Notes: generated by a model from the letters alone, not told the origin. A DNA stretch of 46,186 nt from an uncultured Clostridia bacterium (GCA_947630605.1 CANRIO010000004.1:1-46186), one strand, 5' to 3'; counted from the stretch's first letter, positions 38,077 to 45,835 are shown. Numbers and translations: made by a program.

Positions 38077-38100
38077 AAAGGGCCGCAAGCGCGGCCCTTT
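38077..38100 (-). terminator. Terminator between antitoxin repeats and toxin
   Basis: AAAGGGCCGC-AAGC-GCGGCCCTTT perfect 10-bp stem; T-rich downstream on the minus strand. Confidence 0.88.
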
Positions 38101-38106
38101 TTTGGC

Positions 38107-38208
38107 TTCCACTACGGCAGGAACTCTCCGCTTGTTTTTTCGTTTCCACTATGGCAGGAACTCTCCATTTTTTTCCACTACGGCAGGAACTCTCCGCTTG
38201 TTTTCATG
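38107..38208 (-). ncRNA. Candidate type III antitoxin RNA (ToxI-like), three tandem repeats
   Basis: Three copies of TTCCACTA(C/T)GGCAGGAACTCTCC starting at 38107, 38144 and 38173, on the transcript upstream of toxN. Confidence 0.88.
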
Positions 38209-38237
38209 TTGCAGGGTCTTTCCTCCTCTGCATCATC

Positions 38238-38266
38238 ATTATAGCATACCTTATCATACCCGTCAA
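38238..38266 (-). promoter_or_regulatory. Promoter of type III TA locus
   Basis: Minus-strand TTGACG (38266-38261), 17-bp spacer, TATAAT (38243-38238). Confidence 0.85.
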
Positions 38267-38362
38267 GCTTTTGCGCCAAAATCATCAAACTTTTCTATTC
38301 TATAGTATGCGCTGCGTTTTCCCTTCGATACCCGAACGTTGACTTTTTTCGTTGCCGTTTGA

Positions 38363-38392
38363 GTTGACTTTTCGCGAGGATATGGTACAATA
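38363..38392 (+). promoter_or_regulatory. Putative promoter for tmcAL
   Basis: TTGACT-16 bp-TACAAT upstream of the tmcAL start. Confidence 0.55.
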
Positions 38393-38478
38393 AATGGCGG
38401 AATGCGAAAAAATCAATGTGAAAGGTTTGACCGGACAAACAGGACTGTTCGTGAGGAAAGCCTTTTTGTGGAGAACAT

Positions 38479-38502
38479 ATGAAAATTTGTGCCGTTGTTT
38501 GC
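38479..38502 (+). repeat. Right copy of 24-bp direct repeat (5' end of tmcAL)
   Basis: ATGAAAATTTGTGCCGTTGTTTGC, identical to 37505-37528. Confidence 0.97.
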
Positions 38503-39663
38503 GAATACAATCCCTTCCACAACGGGCATCTCTACCAGCTCCGGGAGATGAAGGAGCGGAGCGGGTGCCAAAAGCTCCTCTGTCTCATGAGCGGGAACTT
38601 CACCCAGCGGGGCGACATGGCGGTGTTCGACAAATACACGCGCGCAAGGCATGCCGTAGAAAACGGGGCGGACGCCGTTCTGGAGCTTCCCGTCTCCTTT
38701 GCCGTTTCCCCCGCCGAACTCTTTGCCAAGGGTGCTGTAAAACTTCTTGCCGCCATTCCCGCCGTAAAGGTGCTCGCTTTCGGCTGTGAGAGCGGAAACA
38801 GGGAGGACTTCATGAAGACCGCCTCCGCCACCCTTCGCGAGGACAGGGCGTTCCGCGCCGCGCTCAAGGAAAACTTAAAGGACGGGACCTCCTACATCCG
38901 TGCGCGGACACAGACCCTTCTCTCCCTCAACGCCGACCTCGACGAGAAGCTCCTCTCCTCCCCGAATAATATCTTGGGCGTGGAATATTGCCGCGCGATC
39001 CTTGCCGAAAAGGCGGACATTGACCCCCTGCCCATTTTGAGGATCGGAGCCTCATTCGCGGACATGGTACCCAGAAAAGAGTTCTCCTCGGCAACTTCGC
39101 TGCGCGCAGCCATGGCAGACGGGAGTTTTTCCGCCCGCCGCGCCCTGAAGCGAAATATGCCCAAAAACGTCTATGAGGACGCCCTCGCCTTTCAGCCTAC
39201 CGCCTTCGAGGAAGCTCTCCTTTGCGCCCTGTATGCGGCAGAGGACGATGAGATCGCAAAGACTGCCGACTGCTCGGAGGGACTGGAAAACCGCCTGAAG
39301 GCGATGGTGCGCACAAATCCCGGGTATGAGGCCGCCCTCTCGAAGGTGGTGACAAAGCGCTACACCCGCGCCCGCATCAAGCGCGTCCTTTTGCAGAACT
39401 TTTTGAAGATCGGGCTGGACGAGGTGAAGGACTTCCTCGAAAGTCCCCTTTACCTGCGCACGCTCGCGCTCAGAAAGGAGGGTTCGGAGGAGATGCTCTC
39501 CGCCCTCTCGGAGGCGAAGTTCCCCCTCATCGTGCGCAAGAGCGACGCCGCCCTTCTCAAAAAGGACGCCCTCGCCTGCTTCGAAAAGGACAGGTTCGCA
39601 AACTCCCTCTATAGCCTTCTCACGCACAGCGCCCTCGGCGACTACGAGACGCTGTTTGTATAA
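38479..39663 (+). CDS. tmcAL: tRNA(Met) cytidine acetate ligase / YlbM-type nucleotidyltransferase
   Basis: MKICAVVCEYNPFHNGHLYQL, MSGNFTQRGDMAVFDKYTRARHAVENGADAVLELP. Confidence 0.92.
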   Translation: MKICAVVCEYNPFHNGHLYQLREMKERSGCQKLLCLMSGNFTQRGDMAVFDKYTRARHAVENGADAVLELPVSFAVSPAELFAKGAVKLLAAIPAVKVLAFGCESGNREDFMKTASATLREDRAFRAALKENLKDGTSYIRARTQTLLSLNADLDEKLLSSPNNILGVEYCRAILAEKADIDPLPILRIGASFADMVPRKEFSSATSLRAAMADGSFSARRALKRNMPKNVYEDALAFQPTAFEEALLCALYAAEDDEIAKTADCSEGLENRLKAMVRTNPGYEAALSKVVTKRYTRARIKRVLLQNFLKIGLDEVKDFLESPLYLRTLALRKEGSEEMLSALSEAKFPLIVRKSDAALLKKDALACFEKDRFANSLYSLLTHSALGDYETLFV

Positions 39664-39887
39664 AAGCGATCCGGAAACTTTGTTCGCCCCCCGAAGACCG
39701 ACGCCGCGGGGGGATTTTTTGGCAGTAGAAAAGTGCCGTCCCTTCCGGGGCGGCACTTTCCTGAGAGAATATGAAAAAAATAAGGAGAGTAAGCTGATTG
39801 GTTATCTTTATTATAGCAGAACTTTTGCGAAAAAGAAAGTGCTTCGCATGAAATTTTCGTGATTTTTCGGAAAAATTTTTATGCAAG

Positions 39888-41405
39888 TCAAAAATGTTTC
39901 CTTGCGATGGCATATGCCGCGCGGATGCCGTCGGCCGCGGCGGAAGTGATGCCGCCCGCATAGCCGCACCCCTCGCCGCAGGGATAGACCCCCTCGACGC
40001 CCACGGCCTGCATGTCCTCGCCACGCAAAATGCGGACGGGCGAGCTGGTGCGCGATTCCACCCCCGTGAGAAGGGCGTCTGGGACCTTGAAGGCGGAAAG
40101 CAGCCTACCCATGTCCGGGATCGCGGCGCGCAAACTGCCTGCAAGGACGGACGGAAGATAGCTCTCCAATGGGGCAAAGGAGGTCCCGCGCGCATAGCTC
40201 GGAAGAACGCCTTTGAAATGCGAGCTCTCCCTTCCCTCCAAAAAATCGCCGACGAGCTGGACGGGGGCGCGAAAGCCTCCTCCCGCCGCGCGGAAGGCCG
40301 CCCGCTCCATTTCCCGCTGAAGCGCAACGCCCGCCAAGGGGTGGTCGCTCCCGAAATCTTCCCGCTTCACCTGCACGACAAGGGCGGAATTGGCATTTTT
40401 CCCGTCGCGGGCAAAGTTGCTCATGCCGTTCGTGACGACGCCCATCTCTTCGGACGCGGAGGGGATGACGACGCCGCCCGGGCACATGCAGAAGGAAAAG
40501 ACCGCCCGCTCCGCCGCATGCGAGACGAGTTTATAGTCCGCGGGAGGGAGGAGGCGGTAGGCCTCGCCGTACTGCGCTCGCCCGATCTCCTCCTGCAAAT
40601 GCTCGATGCGGACGCCCGCCGCGAACTCCTTCTGCTCCATTTGAAAGCCGTTTGCAAGGAGTATTTCGAAGGTGTCCCGCGCGCTGTGCCCGATCGCGAG
40701 GACGAGGTCGTCCGCCTCCGCCCGCGTGCCGTTGATATACACGGCGGTAAGCTTCCCGCCCTTGATCTCAACGCCTGTGAGCTTGCTCTCATAGAAAATG
40801 CGGCCACCATGTCCGAGGATGAACCCTCGGATATTGGCTACGACCCTCTTCAGATTGTCGCTTCCGATGTGCGGCTTTGCAAGGTAGGCGATCTCCTTCG
40901 GCGCGCCGAACTCCACGAAGGTCTCGAGCACTTCGCGGTTCAAAGGAGAATTTGTCTGCGTATTAAGTTTCCCGTCCGAAAACGTCCCCGCGCCGCCCTC
41001 GCCGAACTGCACGTTGCTCTCGGTATTCAAAACGCCCGTTCTTTGAAAAGTGAGGATGTCCTGCTCGCGCGCTTCGACGGGCTTGCCGCGTTCAATGAGG
41101 GTGGGGCGGATGCCGTGCCGTAGCAGCCTCACCGCGCAAAAGAGGCCCGCGGGACCCGCGCCGACGATGATGACGCGGGGCGCTTCCCCCCTGATCTTTT
41201 CGTACGTCCTTGTGGGGAGGGGCTCCTTTTTCTTCGAACACTCCACGGTATAGACCCACTTGATCGCCCCCTTGTCGCGGGCGTCGAGCGATTTTTTCAA
41301 GATACGGAAGTGTGCCGCGGGTGCGTGCAGTTTTCTCTCGCAGAGGGCAAGGAGCTTGTCCTCGCTCTCCCCAAGATGCAGGGTGAGCCCTGTCAGGGTC
41401 AGCAT
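39888..41405 (-). CDS. NAD(P)/FAD-dependent oxidoreductase (uncharacterised FAD-dependent protein family)
   Basis: VIIVGAGPAGLFCAVRLLRHGIRPTLIERGKPVEAREQDI; C-terminal GEGCGYAGGITSAAADGIRAA. Start MLTLTGL overlaps the upstream stop (ATGCTGA). Confidence 0.85.
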   Translation of the reverse strand: MLTLTGLTLHLGESEDKLLALCERKLHAPAAHFRILKKSLDARDKGAIKWVYTVECSKKKEPLPTRTYEKIRGEAPRVIIVGAGPAGLFCAVRLLRHGIRPTLIERGKPVEAREQDILTFQRTGVLNTESNVQFGEGGAGTFSDGKLNTQTNSPLNREVLETFVEFGAPKEIAYLAKPHIGSDNLKRVVANIRGFILGHGGRIFYESKLTGVEIKGGKLTAVYINGTRAEADDLVLAIGHSARDTFEILLANGFQMEQKEFAAGVRIEHLQEEIGRAQYGEAYRLLPPADYKLVSHAAERAVFSFCMCPGGVVIPSASEEMGVVTNGMSNFARDGKNANSALVVQVKREDFGSDHPLAGVALQREMERAAFRAAGGGFRAPVQLVGDFLEGRESSHFKGVLPSYARGTSFAPLESYLPSVLAGSLRAAIPDMGRLLSAFKVPDALLTGVESRTSSPVRILRGEDMQAVGVEGVYPCGEGCGYAGGITSAAADGIRAAYAIARKHF

Positions 41406-42535
41406 TGCAAGACCCCCTCCGCGGCGGCATGCGCCGAAGAAAACGCCCACTGCAGGTTATAGCCGCCGCACTCGCCGTCCACGTTCAGGATCTCCCCCGC
41501 GAAGAAGAGGCCGGGCCGCTTCAGGCTCTGCAAGTTTTCGTCCGTCTCGAGAAGGGGGATGCCGCCCTTGGTGACCTGAGCGTTGGCAAACCCGCAGTCG
41601 CCGAGAACGGGCAATTGAAAGGCTTTCAGAAGTGAAATGAGGGTACCATGTCCGCCGTCTGCCCTCTTGGAAAGCGCTCTTCCGAGGCCGTTGGGGACGA
41701 TGCAGAGAAGGGATCCGCCGCTTGCCTTTAAGGCCTCCGAAAGCCTCTCCCTTCCGACGTCGGGCAAGAAATCTATCTCGAGCACGTCGCCCTTTTTTGC
41801 ATAGGAGGAGGCGCGGAAAACGGCGTCGCCCGAGACGCCGTCCTCGGTGAAGAGGACATCTCCGCGGCACGTAAAGCATATACTATCATTGTGAAGAACT
41901 TTTAAGCCCGCGTCCATGCGGATGCCCTTGAGCCCGCGAACGAGCGCTGCGTCGCTTTTGAGCCTTGTCAGTGCGGGAAAAAGGGGCGTCACGGTGTGGC
42001 CGAAACTCTTCGCAAGCGCGTAGGCGGAACCGTCCGTCCCGAAGTGCGGCGCGGCCTTTCCTCCCGCTGCCAAAACGACTGCGTCTGCCCGCACATGTCC
42101 GCCCGCCCATAAAAGGTCGAATGCGCCGTCATATGCGATCTCCTGCACCTGCGTCTTGAGACATATGTCCGCATGCAGCTTTTCGAGTTCGGCGCGGAAG
42201 AGGTCGCAGACGGCCGAGGCCTGCCTGCCCGCGGGGTAGACTCTTCCCCGCGCATCGGGCAAAAAGAGGCCACCCATGTCCTCGAGGAAGCGCACGGTTT
42301 CGGGATATCCGAAGCGGGCGAGGATGCGGCCGACCTTGTTTGGATCGTCCGAAAAATAGTGTTCCTGTGAACAGTTCACGTTGGTCACGTTCCCCTGCCC
42401 GTTGCCCGTTGCGGAGAGCTTGCGGCCGAGGCGTTCCCCACGCTCGAGGAGAATTACTTCCCTTCCCGCCCTCAAAAGTTGTACGGCGCACGCCATGCCC
42501 GACGCACCGCCGCCGATGACAGCAATTTTCTTCAT
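41399..42535 (-). CDS. BaiN/YhiN (HI0933-like) family FAD-dependent oxidoreductase
   Basis: IAVIGGGASGMACAVQLLRAG, LGRKLSATGNGQGNVTN, GEILNVDGECGGYNLQWAFSSAHAAAEG. Confidence 0.88.
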   Translation of the reverse strand: MKKIAVIGGGASGMACAVQLLRAGREVILLERGERLGRKLSATGNGQGNVTNVNCSQEHYFSDDPNKVGRILARFGYPETVRFLEDMGGLFLPDARGRVYPAGRQASAVCDLFRAELEKLHADICLKTQVQEIAYDGAFDLLWAGGHVRADAVVLAAGGKAAPHFGTDGSAYALAKSFGHTVTPLFPALTRLKSDAALVRGLKGIRMDAGLKVLHNDSICFTCRGDVLFTEDGVSGDAVFRASSYAKKGDVLEIDFLPDVGRERLSEALKASGGSLLCIVPNGLGRALSKRADGGHGTLISLLKAFQLPVLGDCGFANAQVTKGGIPLLETDENLQSLKRPGLFFAGEILNVDGECGGYNLQWAFSSAHAAAEGVLQC

Positions 42536-42622
42536 ATTCCTATCATAACGCAATCAAAAAAATTTGTCAATGGATTGACAGCCGCGCGAAATCGTGTTAC
42601 AATATTGCAAAGGAGAAAAAAG

Positions 42623-43810
42623 ATGCTCTACAATCTTCAATCTGTCGTTGATTTTTTTAAGAATAATCCCGTCCTCGTCGGCGTTCTTGCGGCCATCCTC
42701 GCGGTCATCATCGCCCTCATCATCGCGATCATCGTCCTGCAGGTGAAGGGGAAAAAGCGCCGCGCCGAGGAGGAAGCGCAAAGAGCGGCAGCGGCCGAGG
42801 CCCCCGATGAGGAGCCGGAGCCCTACTCGCCCGAAGAGACACCCGTCGCCTCGGAGGAAGTTCCCGAGAAGGAACCTTTGCCCGAACCTGTCGTCGTGGA
42901 ACAAGCCCCCGAGAAGGAACCTTTGCCCGAACCTGTGGAGGAAGTCCCCGAAGAGGAGCCTCTGCCCGAGCCCGTGGAAGAAGCCCCCGAAGAGGAGCCT
43001 CTGCCCGAGCCCGTGGAAGAAGCCCCCGTCGAGAGGCCTCTGCCCGAACCCGTGGAGGAAGTTCCCGAAGAGGAACCCCTGCCCGAGCCCGTGGAGGAAG
43101 TTCCCGAGGAGGAACCTTTGCCCGAGCCTGTGGAGGAAGTTCCCGAGAAGAAACCTTTGCCCGAGCCTGTAGAAGAGATCAAGGAAAAGCCCGCGCCCTA
43201 CGCGGATGTTCATAGGAAGGAGGAATTACCCATGAAGAAAGCACAAAAAACCGCGCCCAAGCCCGCGCCCGCGAAGAAGGGATCGCTCGTCTTTAAGCCC
43301 ACTCCCAAGAATGCTCCCGCGAAGCCGGACGCAAAGCCCGTGCCCGTGAAGAAAGAGGTCCCCGCAAAGCCTACGCCCGTGAAGAAGGAGGCGCCTGCAA
43401 AGCCCGCTCCCGTAAAGGCACCCGCGAAGGCCGCGAAACCCGCTCCCGCACCCGCGCCCGCGAAGAAGGAAGTTTCCGCCGTCAACGGCAAGTGGACCAT
43501 CGAGAACGTGAAGGGCAAGTTCTGGTTCAGCCTCATCGCCCCCAACGGGCAGGTCATGTTAGAGAGCTCCGCCCCCTACGCGACGCTTTCGAGCGCGAAG
43601 ACGGGTATCAAGACCTATCAGGACAACATCGCCGCCGACCACCTCGAGATCGTCGAGCACAAGAACGGCGACAGCCAGGTGCAGATCCTGAACGGCAGCG
43701 GCAGACTTCTTGCCACGAGCTCCACCTATTCGACGAGGAGCCAGGCGGAGAGCGCACGCGACTCCATCAAGCGTTGGGCTCCCACCGATGCGGTCGAAGA
43801 TCCCGACTAA
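42623..43810 (+). CDS. Membrane-anchored protein with Pro/Glu tandem repeats, Pro/Ala/Lys-rich linker and C-terminal DUF1508 (YegP-like) repeats
   Basis: AAAGGAG RBS then MLYNLQSVVDFF; TM helix; (PEEEPLPEPVEEx)n; C-terminal NGKWTIENVKGKFWFSLIAPNGQVMLESSAPYATLSSAKTGIKTY. Confidence 0.75.
   Translation: MLYNLQSVVDFFKNNPVLVGVLAAILAVIIALIIAIIVLQVKGKKRRAEEEAQRAAAAEAPDEEPEPYSPEETPVASEEVPEKEPLPEPVVVEQAPEKEPLPEPVEEVPEEEPLPEPVEEAPEEEPLPEPVEEAPVERPLPEPVEEVPEEEPLPEPVEEVPEEEPLPEPVEEVPEKKPLPEPVEEIKEKPAPYADVHRKEELPMKKAQKTAPKPAPAKKGSLVFKPTPKNAPAKPDAKPVPVKKEVPAKPTPVKKEAPAKPAPVKAPAKAAKPAPAPAPAKKEVSAVNGKWTIENVKGKFWFSLIAPNGQVMLESSAPYATLSSAKTGIKTYQDNIAADHLEIVEHKNGDSQVQILNGSGRLLATSSTYSTRSQAESARDSIKRWAPTDAVEDPD
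42858..43180 (+). repeat. ~39-bp tandem repeats coding for Pro/Glu-rich units
   Basis: Repeated CCCGAAGAGGAGCCTCTGCCCGAGCCCGTGGAAGAAG with variants, about eight units. Confidence 0.85.
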
Positions 43811-43828
43811 AACTTTTTATAGTACGGC

Positions 43829-43862
43829 AAGGCCCGCAGCTTTTGCAAAAGCTGCGGGCCTT
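43829..43862. terminator. Bidirectional terminator
   Basis: AAGGCCCGCAGCTTTTGCAAAAGCTGCGGGCCTT palindrome between convergent genes. Confidence 0.85.
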
Positions 43863-43874
43863 AAATTTTTGCAA

Positions 43875-44720
43875 TTATTTGAGGTGGTCTTTGATCTCGC
43901 GGGAGTGCAGAATTTGGGCAAAGACATCGGCGAGGAAATCCGTCTCGGCCTCTTCCAGCCTACCCATGTCCGCAAGCCGGCTGAGCGTAGGGTCGATGGG
44001 AATGCGGGCGACGGCGGGGAAAGAATAGAGTTTCGCAAGCTCCTCTGCCTTGCTTTCGCCGAAGATCTCATGCCGTTTGCCGCAGTCGGGGCAGGTGAAA
44101 AAGCTCATGTTCTCGACGAGCCCCAAGAGGGGCACATGGAGCATGCCCGCCATGTTCACGTTCTTTTTGACGATCATCTCCACGAGCTGCTGCGGGGTGG
44201 TCACCACGACGACGCCCGAGAGCGGGATGCTCTGAAAGACGGAGAGCGGAACATCCCCCGTTCCCGGCGGCATGTCGATGAAGAGGATGTCGACGTCCCC
44301 CCAGACGACGTCCGTCCAGAATTGGAGCGCCGCGCCCGCGATGAGCGTTCCCCTCCAGACGACGGGGTCGTCCTCGTGCTCCAAAAGGGTGTTCATCGAG
44401 ATCATCTTGATGCCGCTTCTCGATACGACGGGCTCGATGTTGCCGTCGGTGCCCGTAGCGAGGTCATGTACGCCGAAGGCCTTCGGAATGGAAGGGCCCG
44501 TGACGTCGGCGTCGAGAATGGCCGTTTTATACCCCATCGCCCGGGCGCGGACGGCGAGAAGGGCGGTGACGAGCGACTTCCCCACGCCCCCCTTGCCGCT
44601 TGCGACGGCGACGACGCGGGTGATGTGGGCGCTTTTATGCGGCGGTTTGATGAATGAAGTCTTGCTCCGCGAGCTGCAATTTGAAGCGCAGGTCGAGCAA
44701 TCATGCGTGCAGTCTGCCAT
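43875..44720 (-). CDS. mrp: Mrp/NBP35 family Fe-S cluster carrier ATPase
   Basis: CSTCASNC; VAVASGKGGVGKSLVTALLA; DADVTGPSIPKAFG; DMPPGTGDVPLSVFQ. Confidence 0.92.
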   Translation of the reverse strand: MADCTHDCSTCASNCSSRSKTSFIKPPHKSAHITRVVAVASGKGGVGKSLVTALLAVRARAMGYKTAILDADVTGPSIPKAFGVHDLATGTDGNIEPVVSRSGIKMISMNTLLEHEDDPVVWRGTLIAGAALQFWTDVVWGDVDILFIDMPPGTGDVPLSVFQSIPLSGVVVVTTPQQLVEMIVKKNVNMAGMLHVPLLGLVENMSFFTCPDCGKRHEIFGESKAEELAKLYSFPAVARIPIDPTLSRLADMGRLEEAETDFLADVFAQILHSREIKDHLK

Positions 44721-44831
44721 AGATCTCTCCTTGTATCTTTCTATATTGTAGCAGACATCGCGGAAAAATTCAACCAAAATAATTGCATGGAAAAACGCTT
44801 GCAAAATTTTCTCATTTGCACTATACTAAAA

Positions 44832-45080
44832 GTGCTGTGATAGGTGGGGAGTTAGCGGTGCCCTGTATCTGCAATCCGCTATAGCAGAGCCGAACGCTTT
44901 TCTCGGTGCAGTCTATGGAAGGCCGCACGCGGTAAGTGGTGTTGATCACAAGGTCTTATGCAACGTACGCCCGCGAACCGTGTCAGGGTAGGGATACAGC
45001 AGCACTAAACGGTGCCGTGCGTGTGCCATGAGGTAGCTTTGTGGGAGCTGTCTGCCGCGTTCCCGCTTCGGTAGATTGCA
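44832..45080 (+). ncRNA. ffs: Bacterial large-type signal recognition particle RNA
   Basis: GGTGGGGAGTTAGCGGTGCCCTGTATCTGCAATCCGCTATAGC ... GAACCGTGTCAGGG ... CAGCAGCACTAA ... GTGCCATGAGGTAGC; promoter TTGCAA-17-TATACT. Ends approximate. Confidence 0.9.
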
Positions 45081-45118
45081 ACAAAAAAAGCCCTCACAGT
45101 TTTTTATTTCTGGGAAAA

Positions 45119-45157
45119 TAAACGCCGATGCGAAAAACTCGCAACGGCGTTTTTTTA
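45119..45157. terminator. Hairpin terminator
   Basis: AAACGCCGATGCGAAAAACTCGCAACGGCGTTTTTTT. Confidence 0.75.
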
Positions 45158-45289
45158 CTCAACCGTGATTTTTCTGACCGTCCCGTCCCCGAACCGTACG
45201 ACGATCGTGTTTTCATCTTTCTCGAGCATTCCCACAATATCGTCTTTAAGTTCCGCCAATAAAAGTGCCAAAAGTTCTGAAACATTCAT
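45155..45289 (-). CDS. Small ORF, 44 aa (not in supplied track): MNVSELLALLLAELKDDIVGMLEKDENTIVVRFGDGTVRKITVE
   Basis: AGGAGGAG RBS, minus-strand promoter TTGACA-17-TAAAAT (45347-45319), downstream hairpin. The 63-aa ORF in the track is a different frame. Confidence 0.65.
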   Translation of the reverse strand: MNVSELLALLLAELKDDIVGMLEKDENTIVVRFGDGTVRKITVE

Positions 45290-45389
45290 GTTATTCTCCT
45301 CCTCATAAGTTTAGTAGTATTTTATCCGACTTTATAAGATTTGTCAAGCAAAAGTATGATTTATTTTATAATAATTTCGGAGGAAAGCC

Positions 45390-45539
45390 ATGAAGCCGTT
45401 AAAAGAAAAGGTAAGTATTACGATCGATTCCGACCTTTTGAAGGAACTGAAAATTCAAGCGGAAAGGGATGACCGTTCCCTTTCGCAATTCATCAATCTT
45501 GTTTTACGAAAATATATCGAGGCAGAAAAGGAAGATTGA
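45390..45539 (+). CDS. Small ribbon-helix-helix (Arc/CopG-like) protein, 49 aa (not in supplied track)
   Basis: MKPLKEKVSITIDSDLLKELKIQAERDDRSLSQFINLVLRKYIEAEKED; GGAGGAAAG RBS; TATAAT at 45367-45372. Confidence 0.75.
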   Translation: MKPLKEKVSITIDSDLLKELKIQAERDDRSLSQFINLVLRKYIEAEKED

Positions 45540-45584
45540 AAGGCTATCGGTCATGCCGCGGCGAATGCTGCGGTTTTTTGCTAC

Positions 45585-45835
45585 TCTCCCCTTTGAATGC
45601 GCCCCACCCCCTTTGATCCCCCTCCCACGGAGGGGGCATTTTTACGTCATGCTGAGCCGCGCGGTATGCGCGTGTCGAAGCATCACTTTATTTTATAATA
45701 CGGTGACCCTTCGACTGCGCTCAGGGTGACGCATGGAGTAGAAATGCGCATGACCCCCTCCTTGGGGGTGATGCTTCGACAAGCTCAGCATGACGATTGA
45801 GAAAGAATGAGCGCGTTGGGCCATACCATGTCCGA
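45585..45835. repeat. Composite dispersed intergenic repeat, block D (REP-like)
   Basis: GTCATGCTGAGC...GTCGAAGCATCA, CCTTCGACTGCGCTCAGGGTGAC and GATGCTTCGACAAGCTCAGCATGACG inverted modules; CCCCCTCC..GGGGG palindromes. Confidence 0.75.

Noticed and set aside
38107-38208. Possible mini CRISPR array
   Set aside because: Units are contiguous repeats with no unique spacers, and position/terminator/toxin order fits a type III antitoxin.
38394-38789. 131-aa plus ORF overlapping the tmcAL start
   Set aside because: Different frame from the clearly conserved tmcAL protein; no domain.
42823-43182. 119-aa minus ORF rich in TGSGKGSSSGTSS
   Set aside because: Reverse-frame artefact of the Pro/Glu codon repeats.
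45094-45285. 63-aa minus ORF listed in the track
   Set aside because: A different frame (44 aa, 45155-45289) has the RBS, promoter and better amino-acid composition.
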